A stretch of 44,188 bases of DNA, taken from Bacteroidales bacterium (GTDB taxonomy: Bacteria > Bacteroidota > Bacteroidia > Bacteroidales > VadinHA17). The stretch spans positions 1 through 44,188 of the forward strand of contig PMBC01000195.1 of NCBI GenBank assembly GCA_003152835.1, read 5' to 3'. Positions 35,475 through 44,188 of the stretch are shown here, in pieces; within the stretch, counting starts at the first letter, position 1, and each line of letters begins with the position of its first letter. The position numbers and the translations under genes were made by a program. The notes beneath the pieces are model-generated. The model had not been told where the DNA came from. It did not search any database and was given only the letters and a program-made list of their open reading frames with translations.

Positions 35475-35555
35475 ATGAAAACAAAAAGCATTATATTGAA
35501 CCCGTTCTTTTTCCTCGTTATGATCTGGCTTTTTATTTTAAACAGTGCTATATGA
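35475..35555 (+). CDS. Small 26-codon membrane-like ORF overlapping deoC start
   Basis: An ORF from ATG 35475 to TGA 35553-35555 encodes 26 residues: a basic start (MKTKSII) then one hydrophobic segment (FFFLVMIWLFILN). Its stop overlaps the deoC start as ATGA, a classical translational-coupling junction. An A/T-rich leader (AAATAAAATAATT) precedes the ATG, as for other genes here. It may be a real small membrane protein or a leader peptide controlling deoC. It could also be chance; there is no homology evidence. Confidence 0.45.
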   Translation: MKTKSIILNPFFFLVMIWLFILNSAI

Positions 35556-36424
35556 CAAAACTATATCAGAAACTCATTAAAGCTTGTCCCTCAGAATCTG
35601 AAATAAAGAAAGAGCTTAAAAAAGCTGCATCTTCGGGTCCGGGAGAGCCTGATAAGCATTTGCTGATGGGCATTCTGAACATGATCGACCTTACCAGTCT
35701 GAATACCACAGACAACAAGAGCAATATTATTAACCTTACCGGAAGGGTAAATAGTTTCCAGAGCAGGTTTACCAATATCCCAAACGTTGCTGCAATCTGC
35801 GTTTATCCGAATTTCGTTTCAGTTGTAAAAGAAAAACTTAGTGCCAAAAACGTAAAAATAGCTTCTGTCGCAGGAGCATTCCCAACTTCACAGACTTTCA
35901 GGAGCATTAAAGTGGCTGAATGCAAAATGGCGGTTGATGCGGGAGCTGATGAAATTGATATTGTTATCCCGGTAGGCGCATTTCTCGGGAATGATTACGC
36001 TATGGTTGCTGACGAGATCCGGGAGATTAAGGGAGCTATTGGGAATAAACAATTAAAGGTGATTGTTGAGTCGGGACTCCTTGGCAGCTATGAATCTATA
36101 TTCAAAGCATCGATGATAGCTATGGATGCCGGGGCCGATTTTATTAAGACATCCACAGGGAAAGTACCTGTCTCTGCAACACCTGAAGCTGCATATGTTA
36201 TGTGCCATGCAATTTCAAATTTTTATTCCGAAACGGGCATCAGGGTAGGGTTCAAGGCTGCAGGAGGAATTGCATCAATTCAGGAAGCACTTACTTATTA
36301 CAAAATCGTTAGTCATTGCCTTGGTGATGAATGGCTTAACAACGCATATTTCAGGATCGGGGCAAGCCGGCTTGCAAATAATATTTTATCCGGGATCGCC
36401 GGTGAAAAGAATGAACACTTCTGA
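35552..36424 (+). CDS. deoC: Deoxyribose-phosphate aldolase
   Basis: This 290-aa class I aldolase splits 2-deoxyribose 5-phosphate in nucleoside catabolism. The Schiff-base Lys199 is in ADFIKTSTGK and the helper Lys235 in VGFKAAGG. GADEIDIVIP matches the conserved Asp region. It is somewhat longer than E. coli DeoC (259 aa), with an N-terminal helical extension of ~40 aa. Its start overlaps the stop of a small ORF and its end overlaps the DUF4271 gene by 14 nt. Confidence 0.95.
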   Translation: MTKLYQKLIKACPSESEIKKELKKAASSGPGEPDKHLLMGILNMIDLTSLNTTDNKSNIINLTGRVNSFQSRFTNIPNVAAICVYPNFVSVVKEKLSAKNVKIASVAGAFPTSQTFRSIKVAECKMAVDAGADEIDIVIPVGAFLGNDYAMVADEIREIKGAIGNKQLKVIVESGLLGSYESIFKASMIAMDAGADFIKTSTGKVPVSATPEAAYVMCHAISNFYSETGIRVGFKAAGGIASIQEALTYYKIVSHCLGDEWLNNAYFRIGASRLANNILSGIAGEKNEHF

Positions 36425-37427
36425 TCAGGAACAGGATATTCAGTTACGTGATACAGCAAAGCATAAGGCAGACACTTCTGTTCATGCTCTTATATCAACA
36501 ACTGAGACTGCCAGGGTTGCTGATACAATTCCCCGAAAAAAAATCCATATTCTTTCCGTAAAACAAATATCATTCCCGGCAGATACTACTTCCGTGTGTG
36601 CCAGGAATGTCATTTATGATGTAACTTTTTACGATTCCTTAAATATAATTACCCGGATTAATGAAGCGGAACAGAACCGTGTCCCATTTCTTTTCAGAGA
36701 AAAAAACAGGAATCGGGAAAACGCTGCAAGGATGGTGCTTACAAAACATCTTAAGGATGGTAAAGATCTCCCTGTAAGGCTGTTTCATGAAGATTGGATT
36801 ATTTTAATCGTTCTTGTTGCAGCATTTCTTTACTCCTCAATCCGGACTTTCTCAAAAAATTTCTCTCCCGAGGTTATCCGGTTTTTCTCCTTCAGGGGAG
36901 TCGGAGACCCGGTATCAGGGGACATTGGCGAGGTATTTCACTGGCAGTCGACGATCGTCAACCTGATTTCATTCTTCAATTTAGCGCTGTTCGCATATTG
37001 CGCAGCATCATATTATAACTTCATCCCTGAAAGCATATCCGGGATCCTCTTCTGGGCTATTGCATTCGCAATAGTGGCTTTCCTGATTACCATAAGGCAC
37101 CTGATCTGCTTCGTCACGGGAGGCATAAGCGGCCAAAAGCAGATTTTCAATGAATATATGGTCACTGTTTACCAGTCTTTCCGGTATACTGCGCTTATCC
37201 TGTTCGTCCTTATCATCCTTCTCTCATATACTGAAATCTTTTCAGCCCAAACAATTTTCATCATTGGTTTAATTGCTCTCTCAGCACTGTACCTGATGCG
37301 CATAATTAGGCTTCTTTTAATTTTTATAAAAAGGAGTGTTTCTGTTTTATATTTGATTTTGTACCTTTGTGCGCTGGAATTTCTGCCTGCCCTTGTCACA
37401 GTGAAATATTTGACAGGCTTGTTTTAA
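36411..37427 (+). CDS. DUF4271 membrane protein
   Basis: This protein of 338 aa has a soluble ~130-aa N-terminus and five or six membrane helices (about 126-141, 183-201, 210-232, 256-280, 285-303, 308-335). The helical half matches the DUF4271 family, commonly found next to hemD in Bacteroidota. Function is unknown. The ATG at 36411, overlapping deoC by 14 nt, is chosen over an in-frame start at 36270 that would overlap deoC by 155 nt. Confidence 0.82.
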   Translation: MNTSDQEQDIQLRDTAKHKADTSVHALISTTETARVADTIPRKKIHILSVKQISFPADTTSVCARNVIYDVTFYDSLNIITRINEAEQNRVPFLFREKNRNRENAARMVLTKHLKDGKDLPVRLFHEDWIILIVLVAAFLYSSIRTFSKNFSPEVIRFFSFRGVGDPVSGDIGEVFHWQSTIVNLISFFNLALFAYCAASYYNFIPESISGILFWAIAFAIVAFLITIRHLICFVTGGISGQKQIFNEYMVTVYQSFRYTALILFVLIILLSYTEIFSAQTIFIIGLIALSALYLMRIIRLLLIFIKRSVSVLYLILYLCALEFLPALVTVKYLTGLF

Positions 37428-37471
37428 GTGGTGAAGTATTACCTGAGAAGTAATAATTAAACTGTAAGAAG

Positions 37472-38224
37472 TTGAAAATAAGGAAGATTTTAGTATCGCA
37501 GCCAGAACCGATGAATCCGAAATCTCCATATTTCGACCTGGCAAAAAAATACAATCTTAAAATAGATTTCAAACCGTTCAACCAGGTCGAGGGGGTCGCA
37601 TCAAAGGACTTCAGGCACCAGAAAATCAACATTCTCGATTTTACTGCTATTATTTTTACAAGCAAGACCGGGATAGATCATTTCTTCAGGATATGCAACG
37701 AACTGCGCGTCATAGTGCCTGATACAATGAAATATTTCTGTATCACCGAGAATGTTGCCTTCTATCTCCAGAAATATATTGTTTACAGGAAGCGAAAGAT
37801 CTTCCATGGCAAAGCTAAATTCCAGGATCTTATTGATATTATCATAAAGCATAAAGAGGATAATTTCTTTGTCCCCCTCTCAGAGCCGCATAATGCTGAA
37901 ATCCCTGAACTGCTGGGTAAAAATGGCATTAAGTATACCGTCGGGACCATGTACAGGACCATCAGCAGCCGTTTTACAAATGAGGCCGAATTTGATTATG
38001 ATATCCTTGTCTTCTACAGCCCTTCGGGTATCAAATCGCTAAAGGAAAATTTCCCTGATTTTGTTCAGGGCGACATTAAGATTGCAGCTTTCGGCCCCAC
38101 AACTGCCTGCGCAGTTGAACAGGAGGGACTGAGGCTCGACATAAATGCTCCCAATCCAAAGGCGCCATCCATGACCATGGCTCTTGACTTTTACCTGAAG
38201 GAGTACAATAAAATCCTGAAGTAA
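37472..38224 (+). CDS. hemD: Uroporphyrinogen-III synthase
   Basis: This 250-aa enzyme cyclises hydroxymethylbilane in haem synthesis. It has the two-domain HemD layout, with IFTSKTGIDHFFRIC (about residues 66-80) and VFYSPSGIKSLKENFP (about 181-196) among recognisable parts. The start is TTG (37472-37474), giving the MKIRKILVSQPEP N-terminus usual for this phylum. It lies between the DUF4271 gene and rnpA. Confidence 0.93.
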   Translation: MKIRKILVSQPEPMNPKSPYFDLAKKYNLKIDFKPFNQVEGVASKDFRHQKINILDFTAIIFTSKTGIDHFFRICNELRVIVPDTMKYFCITENVAFYLQKYIVYRKRKIFHGKAKFQDLIDIIIKHKEDNFFVPLSEPHNAEIPELLGKNGIKYTVGTMYRTISSRFTNEAEFDYDILVFYSPSGIKSLKENFPDFVQGDIKIAAFGPTTACAVEQEGLRLDINAPNPKAPSMTMALDFYLKEYNKILK

Positions 38225-38298
38225 TTTCTTCAATATATTAATCCGCCCGGCACTCCGCGGAATAATTTTGCGCTTCTGTCCGTTTCAATTTTTTATTC

Positions 38299-38700
38299 AT
38301 GGATACAGGTATCGGGAGGTTCAAAAAATCAGAAAAGCTTTGCAGCAAAAAGATAATCTCTTCACTGATAGATGAAGGGGATTCCTTTTTCCTGCCTCTG
38401 TTTAAAGTAATATTTCTGAAAAATCCTGCCCAGCTCCCTTTCCCTGCCCAGGTTGCATTCAGCGTATCTAAAAAAGGATTTAAAAAAGCTGTCACCAGAA
38501 ACCTTTTAAAGCGCAGAATGAGAGAGGCTTACAGAAAGAATAAATACCTGCTTTATAACCGGCTTCAACTGGCCGGTGCCTGCATTGCTTTTATTATCGT
38601 TTACAGGCAGAATTCGGTTGCCAGTTACCCGGAAATTGAAAAAGCAATGGTCGAAACAATAGAAAGGCTGGCTTCCATTGCCACCAGGAGCGCTAATTAA
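38299..38700 (+). CDS. rnpA: Ribonuclease P protein component
   Basis: This 133-aa protein is the RNase P protein subunit for tRNA 5' maturation. The RNP-binding motif is KKAVTRNLLKRRMREAYRKN (about residues 56-75), preceded by AFSVSKKGF. In most bacteria rnpA is next to yidD; here yidD lies 27 kb away, and an S41 protease gene follows after 89 bp. The start is the ATG at 38299. Confidence 0.95.
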   Translation: MDTGIGRFKKSEKLCSKKIISSLIDEGDSFFLPLFKVIFLKNPAQLPFPAQVAFSVSKKGFKKAVTRNLLKRRMREAYRKNKYLLYNRLQLAGACIAFIIVYRQNSVASYPEIEKAMVETIERLASIATRSAN

Positions 38701-38789
38701 TGTTAAAGTTGTCTTAATTAAACCCTTAGCAGGCGCTTTGCCAATTATTATATATATTTTCGTCGTTCAATTTTAAGCTAGTACCAGAT

Positions 38790-40535
38790 ATGAAAAAGAT
38801 ACGATCAGGCAGGTTAGCAATTGTTTTGAGCCTGTTGATTTTCGGAGGAGTTTGTGCCGGATTCTTTGCCACACAGGAGACCCGCGATTTCAGGATTGCA
38901 AAAAATCTCGACATCTTCTATTCACTCTTCAGGGAACTGAATACTTTTTATGTAGATGAAATCAATCCCGATAAAGTGATTAAAACAAGCATTGACAATA
39001 TGCTTAAAAGTCTTGACCCGTATACTGTCTATTACCCCGAATCGGAAGCTGATGATTTTACATTCATGACCACCGGGAAATACGGTGGAATAGGATCCCT
39101 CATAAGGGGCGGAGGTGACTATGTGACAATAAGTGAAGTATACAAGGGTTTTCCGGCCGACCTCGCAGGCATTAAACCCGGAGACCTGCTTAAGAAAGTT
39201 GACGGAGTCTCTTTAAAAGGAGTCTCAAATGATAAGGTAAGCGACAAGCTTAAAGGAAACCCGGGGACCGACATTTCTGTTACCATTGAGAGGAACGGCA
39301 AGGAGTTAGATTACAAAATGAAGAGGGAAAAAATTGTCATTCCCCCGGTTCCCTACTATGGAATGATCGATTCAAATACAGGTTATATAAGGTTCACCTC
39401 ATTCACTCAGGGTTGCAGTCAGGATGTAAAAAATGCTCTTGTTGCATTGAAGGCTGACAACCCTAAACAGATAATTCTTGACCTCCGCGGCAATCCTGGT
39501 GGACTGCTCACAGAATCTGTCGAGATAGTAAACCTGTTTGTGGGATCAGACAATGAGGTAGTGTCAACTAAAGGGAAAGTGAAGCAGTCCAATGAGGTTT
39601 TCAAAACGACCAGGGCAGCATTAGATGACAAGATCCCGGTCGCCATACTTATCAACAGCGGCACGGCTTCAGCGGCTGAAATAGTTGCAGGTGCCATCCA
39701 GGACCTTGACAGGGGTGTCATCGTGGGGCAGCGTTCCTATGGGAAAGGACTTGTGCAGGTTACCCGGCCATTAAGTTATAATACCCAGCTGAAAGTGACA
39801 ACTGCTAAATATTATATCCCCAGCGGAAGATGTATTCAGGCGCTCGATTTCTCGCATCCTAACGCAGACGGCAGCGTGGGAATTATTCCGGATTCCCTTA
39901 TCTCGGAATTCAGGACAAGGAACGGAAGGATCGTCAGGGATGGCGGGGGCATCACTCCCGATGTGGTAATATTGCCCGAGACATTGAGCCAGGTCTCATC
40001 TGAACTCTTCATCAGGAACCTGATATTTGATTTTGCAACGCAGTATTACTGGGCTCATCCGGATATCAAAAGCCCGTCTCAGTTTATTTTCACCGACCAG
40101 GATTATACCGATTTCCGCAATTTCCTTCTGGGCAGGAAATTCGACTATAAGACTGGGACGGAACAGTCTCTGAATGAGCTTATAAACAATGCCAAAAAAG
40201 AGAAATACTACGACCTTCACAAGGATCTTTTCAACGAGATCGAAAAAGATATTACCCACTCACTTGATCAGGATCTGTCGATATTCAAGCCTGAAATAAA
40301 AGAACTCCTCGAAGAGGAGATAGTTGGACGTTATTTTTATGATGAAGGTGCCATTGCCTGGACAATTAAAAATGATGATCAGGTAAACAAGGCCATTGAG
40401 GTTTTGAACAATAAGGACAAATACAGTTCAATACTGAGCGGAAAAACAGGATCACAGTTAATCACACAAAAGGATACTCCTGCTGCCAGCCAGAAGAAGA
40501 TTCAGAATAAAGGTGTATTTTCAGCACCTGTTTAA
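38790..40535 (+). CDS. S41-family C-terminal processing peptidase
   Basis: This 581-aa periplasmic protease has a signal-anchor (residues 8-26) and a helical N-terminal domain. A PDZ domain follows (about 90-180; GIKPGDLLKKVDGV), then the Ser/Lys protease core with Ser294 in NSGTASAAEIV and Lys319 in RSYGKGLVQ. The C-terminal ~200 aa are helical and charged, as in the tail-extended CtpA group. It is convergent with moaE, overlapping it by 4 nt. Confidence 0.94.
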   Translation: MKKIRSGRLAIVLSLLIFGGVCAGFFATQETRDFRIAKNLDIFYSLFRELNTFYVDEINPDKVIKTSIDNMLKSLDPYTVYYPESEADDFTFMTTGKYGGIGSLIRGGGDYVTISEVYKGFPADLAGIKPGDLLKKVDGVSLKGVSNDKVSDKLKGNPGTDISVTIERNGKELDYKMKREKIVIPPVPYYGMIDSNTGYIRFTSFTQGCSQDVKNALVALKADNPKQIILDLRGNPGGLLTESVEIVNLFVGSDNEVVSTKGKVKQSNEVFKTTRAALDDKIPVAILINSGTASAAEIVAGAIQDLDRGVIVGQRSYGKGLVQVTRPLSYNTQLKVTTAKYYIPSGRCIQALDFSHPNADGSVGIIPDSLISEFRTRNGRIVRDGGGITPDVVILPETLSQVSSELFIRNLIFDFATQYYWAHPDIKSPSQFIFTDQDYTDFRNFLLGRKFDYKTGTEQSLNELINNAKKEKYYDLHKDLFNEIEKDITHSLDQDLSIFKPEIKELLEEEIVGRYFYDEGAIAWTIKNDDQVNKAIEVLNNKDKYSSILSGKTGSQLITQKDTPAASQKKIQNKGVFSAPV

Positions 40536-40972
40536 GCCAGGCTGTTTTCCTTCCACCCGGTGCTGCTGTCTTCAAATATCTCTTTTTTCCACACCGGAAG
40601 GCTTGCTTTGATCATTTCAATAGCTTTGGAGCACGCATCTATTGCATGACGCCTGTGCCCCGCTGAAACAAGCACAAAAAGAGAGGCTTCGCCAGCCATT
40701 ACCACGCCCCTGGAATGTAAAATATCCATTGATTGTACATCATTGTATTCAGATAATATTAAGCCTTTGATTTTGCCTGCTTCCGCCTCAACCATATTCT
40801 CATATGCAGAATATTCAATGGCCTTAACCCGCTTTGCACCTTTAACATCTGCCCTTACCTGACCAATGAAAACCGAATGGCCGCCACTGTCGGTATTTCC
40901 AGCCAGCGCAGCAAGACAGGAGGAGATCATCTCCTGAGTTATAGGGCCGTTTATTAGTGTTTTTTGTGACAT
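40532..40972 (-). CDS. moaE: Molybdopterin synthase catalytic subunit
   Basis: This 146-aa subunit transfers sulfur from MoaD to precursor Z. Conserved lysines are Lys122 (MIKASLP) and Lys129 (VWKKEIF). HRRHAIDACSKAIE and the FIGQVRADVKGAKRV N-terminal region are also family-like. It follows moaD by 11 bp. Its last 4 nt overlap the end of the S41 gene. Confidence 0.95.
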   Translation of the reverse strand: MSQKTLINGPITQEMISSCLAALAGNTDSGGHSVFIGQVRADVKGAKRVKAIEYSAYENMVEAEAGKIKGLILSEYNDVQSMDILHSRGVVMAGEASLFVLVSAGHRRHAIDACSKAIEMIKASLPVWKKEIFEDSSTGWKENSLA

Positions 40973-40983
40973 TTTATTTTTCT

Positions 40984-41217
40984 TTATCCGCCGGCAAAAG
41001 GCGGCATGTATGCTATTTCGTCACCATTTTTAAGTACAGGATCTTCATTTATAAGTTCATTATTCACTGCTATCCGGAAGTTATAATGAGCAATCTCAGG
41101 AAAATCGTCCCCAATCCTCATTTTAAGATCAGCAAATGATGTGACGCCTTTGTAATGCTTAAAGGCGGTTTGTGTCACCTCAGCCAAAACCCCGAAAAAG
41201 AGTACCTGAATTTCCAT
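40984..41217 (-). CDS. moaD: Molybdopterin synthase sulfur carrier subunit
   Basis: This 77-aa ubiquitin-fold protein ends in PPFAGG, the free di-glycine that is adenylated and thiocarboxylated by an E1 (MoeB). It lies just before moaE. The window's E1-like protein at 16890-17675 is a candidate activator. Confidence 0.95.
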   Translation of the reverse strand: MEIQVLFFGVLAEVTQTAFKHYKGVTSFADLKMRIGDDFPEIAHYNFRIAVNNELINEDPVLKNGDEIAYMPPFAGG

Positions 41218-41242
41218 CTGTTTAAATTTTAAATCACTTTTC

Positions 41243-41266
41243 CCGGTAGCCGGTCACCGGTAGCCG
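41243..41266. repeat. Short heptamer tandem repeat downstream of polA
   Basis: Three 7-bp units, CCGGTAG, CCGGTCA, CCGGTAG, then CCG, form a GC-rich run ending one base before the polA stop codon. It may be a degenerate microsatellite. A different tandem repeat lies on the other side of polA. Confidence 0.6.
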
Positions 41267-41267
41267 C

Positions 41268-44075
41268 TCAATGCGCTTCGAACCAGTTCTTTCCTGTGCC
41301 CCAGTCAACCTTAAGTGGCACATCAAGACTGGCGGCTCCTGACATTTCAGCTATTACCATTTCCCTGAGACTGTCAAGTTCAGATTTAACGGTTTCAAAA
41401 ATAAGTTCGTCGTGAACCTGAAGTATCATTTTTGATTTGAAACTCCCCGATTTCAGCTTATCATTTATCCTGATCATCGCTATCTTAATAATATCGGCGG
41501 CGGAACCCTGTATAGGGGCGTTTATAGCATTCCTTTCTGCGTTTCCCCGCACCACCTGATTTCGCGAATGTATATCGCGGAGGTATCTTCTCCGTCCGAA
41601 CATTGTGGTTACATACCCTTTGTCCCTGGCTTTCATTATGCTCTCATCCATGTATGTTTTTACACCTGGATATGAGTTGAAATATCCATCGATCAGATCT
41701 TTGGCCTCTTTCCTCCCGATATTAAGCCTCTCCGATAAACCGAATGAGGAGATCCCATAAATGATTCCGAAATTTGCAGTCTTAGCCCTCCCTCTCATCT
41801 TCCGGGTAACATCTTTGATATCGACACCGAAGATTTTTGATGCTGTGGCAGCGTGGATATCGTTACCTGAAAGGAAATCAGCAATCATGCTTTTATCTTT
41901 GCTAAGGTGAGCCATCAGCCTGAGTTCTATCTGAGAATAGTCTGCGGACAGGAATATGCATCCGGATGCAGGAATAAATGCTTTACGGATTTCCCTTCCT
42001 CTCTCATCCCTTACCGGGATGTTCTGAAGATTGGGATTATTTGAGCTTAGGCGTCCGGTAGCAGCAACAGCCTGATTGAATGATGTGTGTATTCTTCCTG
42101 TCCTGGCATCTACCAGCAGCGGAAGCGCTTCAACATAAGTTGATAAAAGCTTTTTCAGTCCCCTGTATTCCAGAACCTTGTCGACAATCGGATGCTTGTG
42201 GGCAAGCCGCTGCAGTATTTCTTCGCTGGTAATGAACTGTTGTGTTTTTGTCAATCTCGCCTTATCGTCAAGCTTTAGCCGCACGAAGAGAATATCGCCA
42301 AGCTGCTTTGGTGATGATATATTGAATTCCGTACCGGCAAGAACATATATCTCCTTCTCAAGGGCGATAATATCCTCCCTGAGCCCGGATGTAATTTTCT
42401 TCAATTCTTCGGTGTCGAGTATCACTCCGTTTCTCTCCATCAGGGCAAGAACAGGAATGAGCGGCATCTCGATTTCACTGGCCAGCGGCGCAAGACCTGC
42501 AGCCCTGATCTTTGGTTCAAATATCTCTTTGAGCTGCAGAGTGACGTCGGCATCCTCAACTGCATATTCTTTCAATTTTTCATCAGGAACCGACCGCATG
42601 TTCTTCTGAGATTGCCCTTTTTCACCAATAAGAGACTCGATATGAACCGGTGAATAGGAGAGGTAAACTTCCGATAAAAGGTTCATATTGTGGCGCATGT
42701 CCGGCTCAAGAAGATAGTGGGCGATCATAGTGTCGAAGAGATTTCCCCTTACTTCAATGCCGTAGTTTGCAAGGACCTGGATATCAAATTTAATGTTCTG
42801 CCCAATCTTGAGTATGGCCGGATTTTCAAGCGGCGGCCTGATAATTTCAAGAAACTTCATTGTCTCTTTTTGCGATTCAGAAAAGCGGAAAAGGTAGCCC
42901 TTCCCCTTTTCCCACGACAATGAAATAGCAACTATCTCAGAGTTGAGGGGATCAATGCTGGTGGTCTCGGTATCAAAGCATATCTCCTTCTGCTTTTGAG
43001 CTTCCCTGATCACCTCCGTGAGCTGATTGGTGTCAGCTATCAGCACATAATTATGACTGATGTTGCTGATATCCGATTTTGGAGCAGCCTCTTCCCAGGG
43101 CGGAACATCAGGGCCGGAAAAAAGATCCCCCTGAATTGATTGTTCCGGAGCCGGTTCTGGCCTCACTTCCTGCGATTTTGCCTTTCCTTCCACCTCCGAA
43201 AGTATTCTTGCAGCAACATTCTTGAATTCAAGCTCATCGAAAAGAACCTTAAGCTTTGCTGCATCCGGGACTTCAGTAATCAGTTTCTTTTCATCAAGTT
43301 CGACAGGAACATTGAGTTCTATTGTTGCAAGCTTCTTTGAGAGTTCTATTTTATCCCTGTTGTTTTCGATTATCTCTTTCAGCTTTCCCTTCAGTTCCGA
43401 TGTGTGTTTGAAAAGCTCCTCAACAGAATCGTATTCAGAGATAAGCTTCATTGCTGTCTTGGGCCCTACACCAGGAGCTCCCGGGATATTGTCGGAGCTG
43501 TCGCCCATGAGGGCAAGTATGTCAATTACCTGTTCTGGCCGCTTAACGGAGAATTCCCTTTTAATATCCTCAACGCCCCATTTAACGGACTCATTGCCAC
43601 TTCTCGACGGCTTAAACATGAAAACATTATCTGAGACGAGCTGTGCATAATCCTTATCGGGTGTCATCATATAGGTTGTGAAACCATTAACAGATGCCTT
43701 TTTGGCGAGGGTTCCAATGACATCGTCGGCCTCATAGCCAGGGCAGTCAATGACCGGAATCTTATATGCTTCGATAAGCCTTTTTATGTATGGGACAGAC
43801 TTTATGATGTCTTCCGGTGTTGCGTCCCTGTTTGCCTTATACTCCTTGTACATTTCATGACGGAATGTAGGTGTGGGAGTATCAAATACAACGGCAATAT
43901 GTGATGGCTTCTGTTTTTGAAGCACCTCTTCAAGGGTAAGTAGAAATCCGAATATGGCGGAGGTATTTAAACCTTTTGAGGTTATTCTTGGGTTCTTTAT
44001 AAATGCATAATAGGCCCTGAAAATAAGGGCGTAGGCATCAAGTAAGAATAGTTTTTTAGGGTTATTATCATTCAT
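41268..44075 (-). CDS. polA: DNA polymerase I
   Basis: This 935-aa enzyme has all three activities. The 5' nuclease (1-300) includes IFRAYYAFIKNP and VVFDTPTPTFRHEMYKEYKA. The 3'-5' exonuclease (about 340-530) has DTETTSIDP, NIKFDIQVLA and YAVEDADVTLQL, so its metal-binding acids are intact and proofreading is likely. The polymerase domain (about 560-935) has DYSQIELRLMAHLS, KTANFGIIYGIS and VHDELIFE. Length is typical. A tandem repeat lies 45 bp or more upstream of the start. Confidence 0.98.
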   Translation of the reverse strand: MNDNNPKKLFLLDAYALIFRAYYAFIKNPRITSKGLNTSAIFGFLLTLEEVLQKQKPSHIAVVFDTPTPTFRHEMYKEYKANRDATPEDIIKSVPYIKRLIEAYKIPVIDCPGYEADDVIGTLAKKASVNGFTTYMMTPDKDYAQLVSDNVFMFKPSRSGNESVKWGVEDIKREFSVKRPEQVIDILALMGDSSDNIPGAPGVGPKTAMKLISEYDSVEELFKHTSELKGKLKEIIENNRDKIELSKKLATIELNVPVELDEKKLITEVPDAAKLKVLFDELEFKNVAARILSEVEGKAKSQEVRPEPAPEQSIQGDLFSGPDVPPWEEAAPKSDISNISHNYVLIADTNQLTEVIREAQKQKEICFDTETTSIDPLNSEIVAISLSWEKGKGYLFRFSESQKETMKFLEIIRPPLENPAILKIGQNIKFDIQVLANYGIEVRGNLFDTMIAHYLLEPDMRHNMNLLSEVYLSYSPVHIESLIGEKGQSQKNMRSVPDEKLKEYAVEDADVTLQLKEIFEPKIRAAGLAPLASEIEMPLIPVLALMERNGVILDTEELKKITSGLREDIIALEKEIYVLAGTEFNISSPKQLGDILFVRLKLDDKARLTKTQQFITSEEILQRLAHKHPIVDKVLEYRGLKKLLSTYVEALPLLVDARTGRIHTSFNQAVAATGRLSSNNPNLQNIPVRDERGREIRKAFIPASGCIFLSADYSQIELRLMAHLSKDKSMIADFLSGNDIHAATASKIFGVDIKDVTRKMRGRAKTANFGIIYGISSFGLSERLNIGRKEAKDLIDGYFNSYPGVKTYMDESIMKARDKGYVTTMFGRRRYLRDIHSRNQVVRGNAERNAINAPIQGSAADIIKIAMIRINDKLKSGSFKSKMILQVHDELIFETVKSELDSLREMVIAEMSGAASLDVPLKVDWGTGKNWFEAH

Positions 44076-44104
44076 TTATTAATCCTGTTTTTAAATCAAT
44101 ATTT

Positions 44105-44188
44105 TGAGTTTGGAGTGCCTGGAGTACTTAGAGTTATTCCTTTCAACTTTAGTCACTTCAAACTTTAGCTCACTTTAAGTACTCCTTT
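44105..44188. repeat. Degenerate 9-mer tandem and inverted repeat upstream of polA, cut by window edge
   Basis: GAGT recurs at about 9-bp steps (GAGTGCCTG, GAGTACTTA, GAGTTATTC). Then related units containing AACTTTAG and CACTT repeat. GGAGTACTTAGAGT (44121-44134) is an imperfect inverted copy of ACTTTAAGTACTCC (44172-44185), with 13 of 14 bases matching. The tract runs to the end of the window. No gene is seen in it. Confidence 0.55.

Noticed and set aside
36270-36410. Longer DUF4271 N-terminus inside deoC.
   Set aside because: It would overlap deoC by 155 nt; the ATG at 36411 with a 14-nt overlap is more likely.
37435-37460. TATTAC/GTAATA hairpin before hemD.
   Set aside because: Only a 6-bp A/T-rich stem, no T-run, so it is not a convincing terminator.
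42178-42609. 143-aa ORF antisense to polA.
   Set aside because: It is a Ser-rich low-complexity frame opposite a well-conserved gene, with no sign of being a gene.

Overview
The window looks like a chromosomal segment from a member of the Bacteroidota, most likely a Bacteroidales/Marinilabiliales-type organism known only by its sequence here. The evidence is the Bacteroidota-style atp gene cluster (atpB with a long N-terminal extension and a bactofilin gene upstream), LytS/LytTR signalling, the DUF4271-hemD-rnpA cluster, A/T-rich leaders without strong Shine-Dalgarno sequences, and repeated TAnnTTTG -7 promoter boxes typical of the phylum. One promoter also has a TTTG -33 box at exactly 19 bp. 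I saw no rRNA, tRNA, CRISPR array, transposase, integrase or phage gene. Gene density is high and no gene-free stretch exceeds about 180 bp.

Layout. 1-5311 (minus): ATP synthase genes, bactofilin > atpZ > atpI-like > atpB > atpE > atpF > atpH > atpA > atpG (atpG runs off the left edge). 5418-8143 (minus): lipid and ribosome housekeeping cluster, DUF177/YceD > rpmF > plsX > fabH. 8324-11306 (plus): two LiaI/LiaF-like membrane proteins with a LytS-type kinase and LytTR regulator, a probable envelope-stress module. 11347-12495 (minus): yidD and an ICMT-like methyltransferase. 12642-14057 (plus): a repeat-rich protein ending in a GH16 fold without the catalytic glutamates. 14236-16809 (plus): ECF sigma factor, a probable membrane anti-sigma factor and a beta-barrel protein. 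16890-22825 (plus): ThiF/MoeB-like E1 enzyme, AsmA-like protein, orphan sensor kinase and U32 (TrhP-like) protein. 22836-29872 (minus): selU/mnmH, a large hybrid kinase whose phospho-accepting His is Tyr, rsgA, a PPi-type phosphofructokinase and an FNR-like regulator. 29989-32866 (plus): GH127 lipoprotein and a small outer-membrane-type protein. 32889-33449 (minus): mntP. 33543-40535 (plus): dtd, a 14-TM MFS exporter, a 26-codon small ORF coupled to deoC, DUF4271 protein, hemD, rnpA and an S41 protease. 40532-44075 (minus): moaE, moaD and polA.

How the genes work together. The left third is core energy, lipid and translation machinery. The middle is dominated by sensing and envelope genes: four kinases or kinase-like proteins and regulators, an ECF pathway, AsmA and beta-barrels. 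The right third is mixed housekeeping. MoaD/MoaE at the right end and the E1-like protein at 16.9 kb may belong to the same molybdopterin or sulfur-carrier pathway, although the E1 lacks the usual zinc cysteines.

The least expected items are the GH16 pseudo-enzyme with helical repeats, the hybrid kinase with degenerate catalytic boxes, the FNR-like regulator with a compact cysteine cluster, the stem-loop between atpE and atpF, the small membrane ORF overlapping the deoC start, and GC-rich palindromic repeats at the 3' ends of fabH and the GH16 gene.
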